The notes: generated by a model from the sequence alone, not told the origin. DNA of 64,000 nt from CAVUMR01 sp963742715 (GCA_963742715.1 CAVUMR010000002.1:1612001-1676000); one strand, 5' to 3'; counted from the first letter of the stretch, positions 38,009 through 47,796 are shown. Translations and numbers: made by a program.

Positions 38009-39106
38009 TTACAGCTCGCCGAACGGCTGGTACCGCACCCGCGGCGCCGGGATGGCCAGCTCGGCCAGCCGGGTGAGCGTGGTACGGACCATCGCCGGCG
38101 AGCCGGACACGTAGAAGTCGTGCTCCGGCCACGGGCTGTACCGGACCACCGCGTCCGCGACGTGACCGCGCTCGCCGGCGTACCGCGGCTCCTCGCTGAC
38201 CACCGGGATGACGGACAGCCACGGGTACCGGCCGGTCATCGACCGCAGCGCGGGCAGGTCGTACAGGTCGTCCTCGCGCCGCGCGCCCCAGAACAGGTGT
38301 ACCCAGCGCACCCGGTTGATCCGCCCGAACTCCTCGATCAGGCCCTTCATCGGCGCCAGCCCGGTGCCGTCGGCCACGCACACGATGTCCCGGCCGGACT
38401 GCTGGTCCAGCAGCATCGCGCCCCGGGGCGGGCCGAGTCGGACCACGTCGCCCGGCCGCAGCTTCCAGACCAGCGCGCTGGACACCCAGCCGGCGCCGAC
38501 CGCGCGGACGTGGAACTCCAGCACGCCGTCGCCGCGGGGCGCGTTCGCCATCGCGTACGCCCGCCACAACCGCGGGTGGTACGGCGTTTCGATGCTGACG
38601 TACTGACCGGCCTGATAGGACAGTGGCTGCTGCGGGCGGCAGGTGAACACGGCCACGTCCGCGCTGCGCCGCTCGTGCGTGAGTACCTCGGCGTGTCGGA
38701 ACCCGTCCGCGCCGGCCTCCTCGCCGGTACCGGCCGCCAGCCGGCGTACCAGGGTGCCGTAGGCCGCCCGCCAGGCCCGGTCGTACTCGGACGCCCAGGC
38801 GGTACCGGCGTACGCCCGCATCGCCTCGATCAGGCACTGCCGCGCTTCGGCGTCGTCCTCCGGTACGGACGGTTGCCCGGACCCGTCGAGGTCCCGGCGG
38901 TCGTCCAGGCCGAGCGGGTCGTCGATCGCGTGCAGCACGTACCGAACGGCATCCACCAACCGTTGCCGCTGCCCGTCCATCTGGATCGGAAACTGGTCCC
39001 GCAGCCGCGGATTGACCAGGAACAGGCGCGCGTAGAAGTAACCCGCGACCTCGTCGGCGCGATCCTCGACGAGGGACCAGCTCTCTTTCAGCAGCCGGGA
39101 CAGCAC
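38009..39106 (-). CDS. Globin-domain FAD/NAD reductase (flavohaemoglobin-like) lacking the proximal histidine
   Basis: This 365-residue protein has a globin-like N-terminal domain (ESWSLVEDRADEVAGYFYAR) fused to an FAD/NAD reductase with AYAMANAPRGDG, VADGTGLAPMKGLI and FYVSGSPAMV. The F-helix of flavohaemoglobins, which carries the haem-binding His, is replaced by an acidic linker (about residues 62-85: DDPLGLDDRRDLDGSG). The only nearby His (59) is in the E-helix region, so haem binding is doubtful. Reductase motifs are intact. It may be a redox partner or sensor rather than an NO dioxygenase. Confidence 0.82.
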   Translation of the reverse strand: MLSRLLKESWSLVEDRADEVAGYFYARLFLVNPRLRDQFPIQMDGQRQRLVDAVRYVLHAIDDPLGLDDRRDLDGSGQPSVPEDDAEARQCLIEAMRAYAGTAWASEYDRAWRAAYGTLVRRLAAGTGEEAGADGFRHAEVLTHERRSADVAVFTCRPQQPLSYQAGQYVSIETPYHPRLWRAYAMANAPRGDGVLEFHVRAVGAGWVSSALVWKLRPGDVVRLGPPRGAMLLDQQSGRDIVCVADGTGLAPMKGLIEEFGRINRVRWVHLFWGARREDDLYDLPALRSMTGRYPWLSVIPVVSEEPRYAGERGHVADAVVRYSPWPEHDFYVSGSPAMVRTTLTRLAELAIPAPRVRYQPFGEL

Positions 39107-39491
39107 GGATCGACCTCGCTACGGAATGTCACCCCCGGCGCGATGTCCGGGCGAGCGGATCTGCTGGCACCACAGTCCCGGTTCAGACCGGCGACTCCGG
39201 TGTACCTCGCGATCAGCCCGGACTCTTCGAAAGTCGTCCGAACCTTACACATCGGGATTAATCCGGGAAACCCGACCCCGGTCACGCTGGGTACGCCGCG
39301 CCATCGCGGGTACACCGCGCGTGTCCGGAGGTCGGGCCGAGGCACGGTTGTCCGCGGGCGCGGGCGCGGCAACCCGGCCGCTGCGTTGGACCACCGCGAT
39401 TCGTGCGGCGACGCGACACGGGCGGTCGGTGAACCTGTCGGGGGTACCTGGTAGGAAGGCCCTGACAAGGCCAATCGGACGGAGGTCACGC
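39107..39491. other. Divergent intergenic region
   Basis: These 385 bases lie between the divergent starts of the globin-reductase and the gene at 39492. The end at 39481-39485 is the GGAGG ribosome site of the latter. A loose inverted repeat (TTCGAAAGTCGTCCGAA) lies near 39228. No gene is seen. Confidence 0.4.
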
Positions 39492-40250
39492 ATGTCCCCG
39501 ACGCGTGCCATGGCAGGTTTGTCCACATCGGACATTGACGGGCTACGCGATGCGATGGGCACCGGTCGTCGTCCCAAGGTGGTGTTCACGCCGGCGGCCG
39601 GGCAGATCGCCGGTCAGATCGGCCAGGTGGTGGAGCTCGGCGACCCGAAGGCTTCGGACGAGTGGATCACGGTCCGGTTCGGCAAGGACGAGCTGACCTT
39701 CTCCCCCGCCGAAGTGGCCATCCCGGCCAAGCAACCACGGCAGAGCCGCAAGCGCGAGCCGCAGCCGGCCGCACCACCGCCACCACCCCTGGCACCGCCC
39801 CTGACCAAGGAGGAATTCGTGGCGTCGAACGGACATGCGGGTGCCAGCCGGGGCGGGACGACCGCCGAGCACCCGACCGGGAACGGTGCCGCCGGCGGGC
39901 GGGACGCCGACGCCGGCGCGGGCAACGCCGGATCGGCGAAGAGCGGCAAGAGCGGATCGGCGCGCAAGGGCCGCACCAAGGTCCCGGCCGAGCTGTCCGT
40001 CACGCTCAGCTGGCACGACGGCCAGTGGTCGGTCCAGGCGCAGCGCGGCAGCCGCACAGTGGTGCGGGCCACGCCGGTGCCGGCGCATGGCGCGGTGAAG
40101 ATGGTGTCGCTGCTGGAGAGTCCCGCGGTGCAGACGGCCGTCGAGGAGATCGTCGAAGCCACCCGGGTGGCCGCGGAGGAGCACGCCGACCAGCTTCGCC
40201 GGGAGCTCGCCGAGGTGGAGGCGCTGCTCACCGAACTGCGCCCGGAGTAG
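39492..40250 (+). CDS. Conserved actinobacterial protein of unknown function
   Basis: This 252-residue protein has two parts. Residues 10-75 form a small beta-like domain (RRPKVVFTPAAGQIAGQIGQ) joined by a Pro-rich and a Gly/Ala-rich basic linker to residues 155-252. The latter contain a short beta motif (LSVTLSWHDGQWSVQAQRGS) and a helical, acidic C-terminus (ATRVAAEEHADQLRRELAEV). It has no enzyme motif. ATG 39492 follows GGAGG. I do not assign a function. Confidence 0.75.
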   Translation: MSPTRAMAGLSTSDIDGLRDAMGTGRRPKVVFTPAAGQIAGQIGQVVELGDPKASDEWITVRFGKDELTFSPAEVAIPAKQPRQSRKREPQPAAPPPPPLAPPLTKEEFVASNGHAGASRGGTTAEHPTGNGAAGGRDADAGAGNAGSAKSGKSGSARKGRTKVPAELSVTLSWHDGQWSVQAQRGSRTVVRATPVPAHGAVKMVSLLESPAVQTAVEEIVEATRVAAEEHADQLRRELAEVEALLTELRPE

Positions 40251-40451
40251 ACCGCTGCCCGCGGGCACCCCGGACGATTGACCCGCTGGTAAGCGCAGGT
40301 TTTCCGGCCCGATACCAGACGACAACCCGGATAGAACCGATTCGCCGTACGCGGGTTGGCACCGCTCGAGTGATCCCGACCGGCAGCCCGTTCCGGGCGC
40401 GCCTAGACTATGCCGGTCCCGCGCTACGACCCCGCGCTCGGAGGCGCCGCA

Positions 40452-42233
40452 ATGCCGTATGGCCGCCACGCCAAGGGTGGCGTTCGTTCCCACCGGCGAC
40501 GGCGACGGCTCATCGTCGCACCGTGGATCATCATCTCGGTCACCGGTGCGCTCGTTCTGTCCGGTATGTCGGCAGGCTATGCGTATCTCGCCACCCGCGG
40601 CTGCGACGGCAAGCCGATCACCGCCACCGTGGTGGCGTCACCCGATGTGTCCAAGCTGCTGGACAATCTGAGCCGCCGTTGGGCCGACACGCAACCGTCC
40701 GTACACGGCCGGTGCAGCGCGGTGGAAGTGATCGCCAAGGACTCGGCCGAGGCCGCGAACGCGCTCGGCTCGGACTGGGACCCGCGGCGCGACGGTACCC
40801 GGCCGGACGCGTGGGTACCGGAGTCGTCGGCCTGGATGCGGATGGCCTCGGTACGCGAGGACGCCTCTAAGATGATCCCGGACCTGCAGCCGAGCCTGGC
40901 GCGTACGCCCGCGGTCATCGCCATGCCGCGTCCGATGGCCGACGCGCTGGACTGGCCGAAGGACGCGCTGAACTGGCGGAGCCTGCTCGGCAAGTTCTCC
41001 TCCGGCAAGGGGTGGTCGCAGTACAAGCACCCCGAGTGGGGCGCGTTCAAGATCGCGATGACCGACCCGGCGGAGTCCACCGCGGGGCTGCACGCCCTGA
41101 TGGCGATCGCGGACGCGGACGACGACGGCGAGGTGACCGACGCCGAGATCAAGCAGGTGTCGGCGCTGAAGGACTCGATCACCGCGCACCAGCCCAACAC
41201 CGAGGCGATCCTCGGGGATCTGACCAGGGCGGACGCGACCGGCGAGAAGCAGGCCCTGCAGTACATCTCCGCGTTCCCGGCACTGGAGCGCGACGTCCTG
41301 CAGTACAACCAGACCAATCCGCGGGTACCGCTTGCCGCGGTGTACCCGCCGGACGGCGCGGCCGACGCGGACCACCCGTTCCTGACCCTCAACGCCCCGT
41401 GGTCGGACAAGGACCGCCAGGAGGTGGCAACCGAATTCCGCGACTTCCTGCGCGGCGGCGAGGGTCGGCAGGCCTTCCTCGACGACGGCTTCCGGGACGC
41501 CAACCGGAAGCCGGGGCGCGACCTGAGCCCGAGCAACGGCGTGATCAAGCAGGTCACCACGCTGCCCCGGGCGGTACTCCTGCCCGAGTCGGTCACCCAG
41601 ACCGTGGCCACCTGGTCGGCCCTGAACGCGCGGATGAACGTGCTGCTGGTCGTCGACGTGTCCGAGTCGATGGGCGATCCGGTGCTCGGAACCGGCAAGA
41701 CCAAACTCGAGGTCGCCGGAGAGGCGATCAAGGATGCGGTACGACTGTTCGGCAGCCAGGCGCAGGTAGGGCTCTGGGAGTTCTCCAGCGGGTTGGACGG
41801 GAACAAGGACTACTCGTCGGTGGTGTCACTCGGGCCGGTCAGCGACCCGTTGGACGGGGCCACCCGGCAGCAGGCCATCATCGACAGCGTCGATGACCTG
41901 GACGCGCGCGGCGGCAGCGGGCTGTACGACACCGCGCTCGCGGCGTTCGAGCACGTCAAGGAGAACTACCTGCCCGGGGCGCGCAACCTGGTGCTGCTGC
42001 TGTCCGATGGCGCCGACGACACGAACGGCATGACCCTGCAGGAGCTGACCGGCACCCTGACCGGCGAGGTGGACAAGACCAAACCGGTGCAGATCGCGCC
42101 GCTGGCCTACGGCGGCAACGTCGACTTCTCCGCCCTGCGAGCGATCTCGAACGCGACCGGCGGGCGTACCTACCCGTCCCGCAACCCCAACGAGGTGAGC
42201 AAGACGCTGCTCACGGCGCTGTTCGGGCAATGA
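40452..42233 (+). CDS. Membrane-anchored substrate-binding/vWA-domain protein
   Basis: This 593-residue exported protein has a basic N-terminus, an anchor (about 20-42) and an outside part in two domains. The first resembles a solute-binding protein (residues 55-350). The second is a von Willebrand A domain with the metal-site motif VVDVSESMGDP and LLLSDGADDTNG. A canonical EF-hand loop DADDDGEVTDAE (221-232) sits in the first domain. The start follows an A-rich stretch at 40452. The HAD gene overlaps its stop, so they are co-transcribed. Confidence 0.85.
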   Translation: MPYGRHAKGGVRSHRRRRRLIVAPWIIISVTGALVLSGMSAGYAYLATRGCDGKPITATVVASPDVSKLLDNLSRRWADTQPSVHGRCSAVEVIAKDSAEAANALGSDWDPRRDGTRPDAWVPESSAWMRMASVREDASKMIPDLQPSLARTPAVIAMPRPMADALDWPKDALNWRSLLGKFSSGKGWSQYKHPEWGAFKIAMTDPAESTAGLHALMAIADADDDGEVTDAEIKQVSALKDSITAHQPNTEAILGDLTRADATGEKQALQYISAFPALERDVLQYNQTNPRVPLAAVYPPDGAADADHPFLTLNAPWSDKDRQEVATEFRDFLRGGEGRQAFLDDGFRDANRKPGRDLSPSNGVIKQVTTLPRAVLLPESVTQTVATWSALNARMNVLLVVDVSESMGDPVLGTGKTKLEVAGEAIKDAVRLFGSQAQVGLWEFSSGLDGNKDYSSVVSLGPVSDPLDGATRQQAIIDSVDDLDARGGSGLYDTALAAFEHVKENYLPGARNLVLLLSDGADDTNGMTLQELTGTLTGEVDKTKPVQIAPLAYGGNVDFSALRAISNATGGRTYPSRNPNEVSKTLLTALFGQ

Positions 42234-42727
42234 CCGCGGATCGCGGGCCGCTCCCGCTCGCCGTGTTCGACATCGACGGGGTGGTCGCCGACGTGCGCCA
42301 CCGGCTGCGGTACGTCGGGCAGCGACCCAAGGACTGGCCGGCGTTCTTCCGCGCCGCCGCCGACGACCCGCCGCTGGTCGAGGGCGTACGGCTGGTCCAG
42401 CGGTACGCCGAGGACCATGAGGTGGTCTGGCTGACCGGCCGGCCGCGGCATCTGGCCGCCGCCACCCGGGACTGGCTGCAACGCCAGGACCTGCCGCTGG
42501 GGCAGCTGCTGATGCGCCCGGACCGCGACTTCCGGCCGGCCCGTGCGGTCAAGGTGCAACTGCTGCGCGACCTCGCCGGAGGTACCCGTCCGGTGGCCGT
42601 GGTGGTGGACGACGACCCGCAGGTGGTGGCCGCGATGCGAGAGGCCGGTTGGCACGCGCTGCTCGCCGACTGGGTACCGCGGGAAGAGCCGCTGCGCGAG
42701 GCGCAGGAGACCGAAGGCCGCACCTGA
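42230..42727 (+). CDS. HAD-superfamily phosphatase
   Basis: This 165-residue HAD hydrolase has motif I FDIDGVVADVRH, motif II VWLTGRPRH and motif IV-like VVVDDDPQVVAAM. The cap is minimal. It resembles the swivelling polynucleotide or nucleotide-phosphate phosphatases. ATG 42230 overlaps the upstream stop. Confidence 0.88.
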   Translation: MTADRGPLPLAVFDIDGVVADVRHRLRYVGQRPKDWPAFFRAAADDPPLVEGVRLVQRYAEDHEVVWLTGRPRHLAAATRDWLQRQDLPLGQLLMRPDRDFRPARAVKVQLLRDLAGGTRPVAVVVDDDPQVVAAMREAGWHALLADWVPREEPLREAQETEGRT

Positions 42728-43003
42728 CCGGCGCGTTCTCCAGCCGGTACGCCGCGAGCTTCAGGGCTCGTACACCAAAAAGTGACCTGCTACCTGGCCG
42801 GAATTCTAGCTGTTCGTCCGTTTACGGTGGGTTAACTGTTAATTCTGGGGTAGACCGGACGTCCGGCTATGCGGTAGTCATCCGAACGGACGATATTCGA
42901 CGAGGTAGCTGTCACAACCCGTGTCGTGTGTCGTTCAGGTCCTATGAGGGGTACCACGATCAGTCAGTGGTACCACCACAGCCACCCGGAAGAGAAGCTC
43001 ACC

Positions 43004-43216
43004 ATGTGTAAGCATCAACCGCCGTGCCCCGCCGCGGAGTCCCCGGACCGGGAAGCCGCTCGCGTGATGGCAGCCCACCCCGAACAGGGCTGGGGTCTGC
43101 TCTGCAACGGCGTGATCCTCTTCGACGACACCGGCGAGCTGCTCCCCGACGGCAGCGTCGTACCGCCGCACCGCGGTCCGGCCCCGCACAATCCGCTCGT
43201 CCGCCCGGCCGCCTGA
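43004..43216 (+). CDS. DUF5999 family small protein
   Basis: This 70-residue protein starts MCKHQPPCPAAESPDREAA, the family signature, and continues HPEQGWGLLCNGVILFDDTG. The Cys/His cluster at the start (C2, H4, C8) and a later Cys could bind metal. The function is unknown in any actinomycete. The 276 bases upstream hold an AT-rich stretch (GTTAACTGTTAATTC near 42830) that may be its promoter. Confidence 0.9.
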   Translation: MCKHQPPCPAAESPDREAARVMAAHPEQGWGLLCNGVILFDDTGELLPDGSVVPPHRGPAPHNPLVRPAA

Positions 43217-43238
43217 CCGACGGCCGGGCGACGCCCGA

Positions 43239-46118
43239 TCAGTCGCTCTCGAACTCCTCCGGCGACGGGCACGCGCACACCAGATGCCGGTCGCCGTACG
43301 CCCCGTCGATGCGCCGCACCGGCGGCCAGTACTTCGCCCGCGCCTCCTGTACCAGCGGATATGCCGCCTGCTGCCGGCTGTACGGGTGCTCCCAGCCGTC
43401 GCCGGTCACCATCGCGGCGGTGTGTGGCGCGTTCCGCAGCGGGTTGTCGTCGGCCGGCCAGTCCCCCGACTCCACCTTCGCGATCTCGGCACGGATGGCG
43501 ATCATCGCCTCGCAGAACCGGTCCAGCTCGGTCAGGTCCTCGCTCTCGGTCGGCTCCACCATCAGCGTGCCCGCCACCGGGAACGACATGGTCGGGGCGT
43601 GGAAGCCGTAGTCGATCAGCCGCTTGGCGACGTCGTCGACGGTCACGCCGGACGCCTTGGTGATCGGCCGCAGGTCGAGGATGCACTCGTGTGCGACCAG
43701 GCCCTTGTTCCCGCTGTACAGCACCGGGAAGTGCGGCCGTAGCCGGGCGGCCAGGTAGTTCGCCGCGAGCACCGCCGCGCCGGTCGCCCGGGTCAGCCCG
43801 TCCGGGCCCATCAGCCGCAGGTACGCCCAGGAGATCGGCAGGATTCCGGCCGAGCCCCACGGCGCGGCCGACACCGGACCGACCGGACTGCCGTCCCGGT
43901 GCAGCGGGTGCCCGGGCAGGTACGGCGCCAGGTGCTCCCGTACCGCTACCGGCCCGACCCCCGGCCCGCCACCACCGTGCGGGATGCAGAACGTCTTGTG
44001 CAGGTTGAGGTGCGACACGTCCGCGCCGAACTTGCCCGGCTGGGCGAACCCGAGCAGTGCGTTGAGGTTCGCGCCGTCCACGTACACCTGGCCGCCGGCC
44101 TCGTGTACCCGCGCGCACACCTCGGCGATCGAGGTCTCGTACACGCCGTGGGTCGACGGGTACGTGACCATGATCGCGGCGATCCGGCCGGCGTGCTTGT
44201 CCAGCTTCTCGATCAGGTCGGCGTTGTCGATGTTGCCGCCGTCGTCGCAGCCCACCACGACCACCCGCATGCCGGCCATCGCCGCGCTCGCCGCGTTGGT
44301 GCCGTGCGCGGACGACGGGATCAGGCACACGTCGCGGTCCTCGTCACCGCGCTCGGCGTGGTACGCCTGGATGGCCAGCAGGCCGGCGAGCTCGCCCTGG
44401 CTGCCGGCGTTGGGCTGCAGGCTCACCGCGTCGTACCCGGTGATCGCGGCCAGCCACCGCTCCAGGTCGGCGATGAGCGCGGCGTACCCCTCGGTCTGGT
44501 CCGCCGGCGCGTACGGATGGATGCTGGCGAACTCCGGCCAGCTGATCGGCTCCATCTCGGCCGCGGCGTTGAGCTTCATCGTGCACGAGCCGAGCGGGAT
44601 CATGCCGCGGTCCAGCGCGTAGTCGGCGTCACCGAGCCGGCGCAGGTACCGCATCATCGCGGTCTCCGACCGGTACGTGCCGAACACCGGGTGGGTCAGG
44701 TACTCGTCCGACCGCAGCAGCTCGGCCGGTAGTACGTCCGAGGTCTGCTCGTCCAACTCGACCAGGCTCGGCACCGGTACGCCGAACGCGCGCCACACGG
44801 TGAGCAGGTTGCCGTCGGTGGTGGTCTCGTCGCAGGCGACCGCGACCGTGTCCGCGTCGACCTGGCGCAGGTTGACGCCACCGTCGCGGGCCGCGGCCAG
44901 CACCTCGACCGCCCGTCCCGGTACCCGGGCGAGCACCGTGTCGAAGAACTGGTCGTGTACGACGTCGACGCCACCGGCGCGCAGGCCGGCGCCGAGCAGT
45001 ACCGCCATGCGATGGGTACGCCAGGCGATCTGGGCCAGCCCCTCCGGCCCGTGGTACACCGCGTACATGCTGGCGATCACGGCCAGCAGCACCTGGGCGG
45101 TACAGATGTTGCTGGTCGCCTTCTCCCGCCGGATGTGCTGCTCGCGGGTCTGCAGCGCGAGCCGGTACGCCGGTGCCCCGTCGGCGTCCTTGGACACGCC
45201 GACCAGTCGGCCGGGCAGCATCCGCTCCAGCCCCTTGCGTACCGACATATAGCCGGCGTGCGGCCCGCCGAAGCCCATCGGTACACCGAAACGCTGTGCC
45301 GAACCGGCCACCACGTCCGCGCCGATCCCACCGGGCGGCCGGAGCAGGCACAGGCCGAGCAGGTCGGCACAGGCGACGACCATCGCCCCACGCTCGTGTG
45401 CGGCCGCGATCAGCGCCTCGTGGTCACGGACCGCGCCGGACGCGCCGGGGTACTGCACGAGCACGCCGAAGCAGTCGCCGTCGGGCAGGCCACCGGACAG
45501 GTCCGCCACCCGCACCTCGATGCCGAGGGGTTCGGCCCGGGTCCGGAGTACCGCGATGGTCTGTGGCAACGCGTCGGCGTCGACGACGAATACCTCGGAG
45601 CTGCTTCCCTTCACAGCACGACGCAGCAGCGTCATCGCTTCGGCCGCCGCGGTCGCCTCGTCGAGCAGCGACGCACCGGCCACCGGCAGCCCGGTCAGGT
45701 CCGCGATCACCGTCTGGAAGTTGAGCAGCGCCTCCAGCCGGCCCTGGCTGATCTCCGGCTGGTACGGCGTGTAGGCCGTGTACCAGGCGGGGTTCTCCAG
45801 CACACCTCGCCGGATCACCGGCGGCGTGTGGGTACCGGAGTAGCCGAGCCCGATCATCTGCACCATCGCCCGGTTACGCCCGGCCAGCAGCCGCAGCTCG
45901 GCCGTCACCTCCGCCTCGGTGGCGGCCGGCGGCAACTCCATCGGCTGCCCGGACCGGATCGCCTCCGGGATCGCCGCGTCAAGCAGCTCGTCGATGGAGG
46001 TGTACCCCACCGTCTCGAGCATTCGCGACAGCTGATCGTCGGACGGGCCGATGTGCCGGCGGGAGAACGGCACGCCGGGGGTGAGCTCGGACAGGCTGGG
46101 ACGGTGCGGAAGCGTCAT
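43239..46118 (-). CDS. gcvP: Glycine dehydrogenase (decarboxylating) P protein
   Basis: P protein (959 residues) decarboxylates glycine with PLP and passes the aminomethyl group to lipoyl-GcvH. The PLP Lys is in HLNLHKTFCIPHGGGGPGVG, and GSCTMKLNAAAEME marks the second half. It is full length, a fused alpha/beta form. It opens MTLPHRPSLSELTPGVPF and is preceded by a glycine riboswitch. gcvH lies at 49.5 kb in a different transcript, and gcvT is not in this window. Confidence 0.97.
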   Translation of the reverse strand: MTLPHRPSLSELTPGVPFSRRHIGPSDDQLSRMLETVGYTSIDELLDAAIPEAIRSGQPMELPPAATEAEVTAELRLLAGRNRAMVQMIGLGYSGTHTPPVIRRGVLENPAWYTAYTPYQPEISQGRLEALLNFQTVIADLTGLPVAGASLLDEATAAAEAMTLLRRAVKGSSSEVFVVDADALPQTIAVLRTRAEPLGIEVRVADLSGGLPDGDCFGVLVQYPGASGAVRDHEALIAAAHERGAMVVACADLLGLCLLRPPGGIGADVVAGSAQRFGVPMGFGGPHAGYMSVRKGLERMLPGRLVGVSKDADGAPAYRLALQTREQHIRREKATSNICTAQVLLAVIASMYAVYHGPEGLAQIAWRTHRMAVLLGAGLRAGGVDVVHDQFFDTVLARVPGRAVEVLAAARDGGVNLRQVDADTVAVACDETTTDGNLLTVWRAFGVPVPSLVELDEQTSDVLPAELLRSDEYLTHPVFGTYRSETAMMRYLRRLGDADYALDRGMIPLGSCTMKLNAAAEMEPISWPEFASIHPYAPADQTEGYAALIADLERWLAAITGYDAVSLQPNAGSQGELAGLLAIQAYHAERGDEDRDVCLIPSSAHGTNAASAAMAGMRVVVVGCDDGGNIDNADLIEKLDKHAGRIAAIMVTYPSTHGVYETSIAEVCARVHEAGGQVYVDGANLNALLGFAQPGKFGADVSHLNLHKTFCIPHGGGGPGVGPVAVREHLAPYLPGHPLHRDGSPVGPVSAAPWGSAGILPISWAYLRLMGPDGLTRATGAAVLAANYLAARLRPHFPVLYSGNKGLVAHECILDLRPITKASGVTVDDVAKRLIDYGFHAPTMSFPVAGTLMVEPTESEDLTELDRFCEAMIAIRAEIAKVESGDWPADDNPLRNAPHTAAMVTGDGWEHPYSRQQAAYPLVQEARAKYWPPVRRIDGAYGDRHLVCACPSPEEFESD

Positions 46119-46217
46119 CGTCGAATCTCCAGGGGGGTGGTGCCGGGTACGGCACCGAGCCGTGGGCAGGGAACTCCCAGTGGTCCTCCCCCTCTGTCAT
46201 CCAGAGGCGCCTACCCA

Positions 46218-46300
46218 CGCGGTCCTTCTGCCTGAGAGGTTCCGGGGAGGATTTGCCCCTTCGGCGCCCCCCGGCTGGCTGCCGGGCGGTCTCTCCCGCG
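46218..46300 (-). promoter_or_regulatory. Glycine riboswitch upstream of gcvP (single aptamer)
   Basis: On the minus strand the aptamer starts CGCGGGAGAGACC. The conserved core is CGCCGAAGGGGCAA, then CTCTCAGGCAGAAGGACC, closing with CCGCG, which pairs with the first CGCGG (helix P1). It lies 100 bases before the gcvP ATG. Only one aptamer is evident; after it, CTCTGGATGACAGAG forms a small hairpin instead of a second aptamer. It should raise GcvP when glycine is high. Confidence 0.92.
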
Positions 46301-46448
46301 CGAGGTCATGCGGCGTGCAACACGCTACCGCAGCCGCTCGCCGGTCACCGCTCGACGCCGCCGCTCCATGATCCGCCACGACATGGCGTACGCCCGGGAC
46401 GGGACGGTGCTGTGAACCGACGGGCGGCGCCTTAATGTGGCGGCTCGG

Positions 46449-47051
46449 TCAACTGACCGAGCGGCGGGCCCGGCGGGCGGACAACTCGTCGTCGCTGGCG
46501 GCCGGTACCGGCTCGTCGGTGCCGTCGGTGCGCTCGGCCGGCAGCGACGCGAGCGAACCGCGGATGTCCCGGAAGGCGCCACTGATCGCGATGCCGAACA
46601 CGCCCTGGCCACCCTGCAGCAGGTCCACGACCTCCTCGGGTGACCGGCACTCGTACACCGTCGTGCCGTCGGAGATCAGCGTGATCTGGGCCAGGTCCTC
46701 GACCCCGCGGGACCGGAGCTGGTCGACCGCCCGGCGGATGTTCTGCAGCGACACTCCCGCGTCGAGCAGCCGTTTGACCACCTTGAGTACGACGATGTCG
46801 CGGAACGAGTACAGCCGCTGGGTGCCGGAGCCGGAGGCCGGACGGATGCTCGGTACTACCAGCCCGGTACGGGCCCAGTAGTCGAGTTGCCGGTAGCTGA
46901 TGCCGGCGGCGTGGCAGGCCGACACGCCCCGGTAGCCGACGGTCGTCTCCTCATCGAGCTGCTCCCGGGTCGGCTCGAACAGGACGCCTTGCCGCGTCCC
47001 GGCCGGACCGGGCTCGTGATGCTCTGGTCCCCCGGCTTGCCGCTCGTCCAC
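46449..47051 (-). CDS. MerR family regulator (Rv1830-like)
   Basis: This 200-residue MerR protein has VLFEPTREQLDEETTVGYRG at its N-terminus, then the helix-turn-helix GISYRQLDYWARTGLVVPSI and RLYSFRDIVVLKVVKRLLDA. The C-terminus is acidic and polar. GTG 47051 has GGGGAGG eight bases upstream; longer in-frame extensions have no support. The position next to DUF151 and a second MerR matches M. tuberculosis Rv1830. Confidence 0.9.
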   Translation of the reverse strand: MDERQAGGPEHHEPGPAGTRQGVLFEPTREQLDEETTVGYRGVSACHAAGISYRQLDYWARTGLVVPSIRPASGSGTQRLYSFRDIVVLKVVKRLLDAGVSLQNIRRAVDQLRSRGVEDLAQITLISDGTTVYECRSPEEVVDLLQGGQGVFGIAISGAFRDIRGSLASLPAERTDGTDEPVPAASDDELSARRARRSVS

Positions 47052-47331
47052 TCCGACAACCTCCCCGCACCGCCGAACGACGGCGCACCTGCCGACGCGG
47101 CGTCGAGTCCGACCGTAAGGACGCCTTGGCTCACCGGTCAACAGCGGCGCTGTGCCGGTATCAGGCAAAACCCTATACCTGAGCTTGAGGCTGACCGGCG
47201 CTCTTACGTCCGACACGCCGGCCGGCAGACCCTGACGGCGGCGCCCCTGCGGCGGGCCGCGAACCCGGACGGTGCGGTGGCCCGGATCGTCGAGCCGGAG
47301 CCCTCCCCCGCAGCGGGGACCCGGTCCCCGG

Positions 47332-47796
47332 TCAGCTGGCGAAGTCGTCGGGACTGACCTGGTCGAGAAACTCGCGGAACTTCTCGACCTCGTCCTCCTG
47401 CTCGTCCGGAATGATGATGCCCGCCTCGTCCAGCACCGGCTCCGCGCAGCGGATCGTGGCGCCGGCCCGCAGCGCCAGCGCGATCGCGTCACTCGGTCGG
47501 GCCGACACCCGCACCCCGTCGCCGATCACCAGCTCGGCGTAGAAGACGTTCTCCTTCAGCTCGGTGATCTCCACCAGCCGCAGCGGAGCCTCCAGCGCGG
47601 TGAGCACATCGCGGAGCAGGTCGTGGGTCAGCGGTCTGGCCGGCTTGACCCCCTGCTGCTCGAACGCGATCGCGGTCGCCTCGACGGCACCGATCCAAAT
47701 GGGCAGGTACCGCTCGCCGGTGACCTCCTTGAGCAGCACGATCGGTTGGTTGCTCGGGAGCTCCACCCGAACTCCGACCACGCTCAGCTCGTGCAC
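47332..47796 (-). CDS. DUF151 bifunctional nuclease-domain protein
   Basis: This 154-residue protein of the DUF151 (BFN) family, linked in plants to DNase/RNase activity, contains LPIWIGAVEATAIAFEQQG and YAELVIGDGVRVSARPSDAI. The C-terminus is acidic (PDEQEDEVEKFREFL). GTG 47796 has GGAGG upstream. It lies between two MerR genes, as in M. tuberculosis (Rv1829). Confidence 0.92.
   Translation of the reverse strand: MHELSVVGVRVELPSNQPIVLLKEVTGERYLPIWIGAVEATAIAFEQQGVKPARPLTHDLLRDVLTALEAPLRLVEITELKENVFYAELVIGDGVRVSARPSDAIALALRAGATIRCAEPVLDEAGIIIPDEQEDEVEKFREFLDQVSPDDFAS

Noticed and set aside
43223..43238. Small inverted repeat between DUF5999 and gcvP as a terminator
   Set aside because: The stem is only about six pairs and no tract follows; too weak to list.
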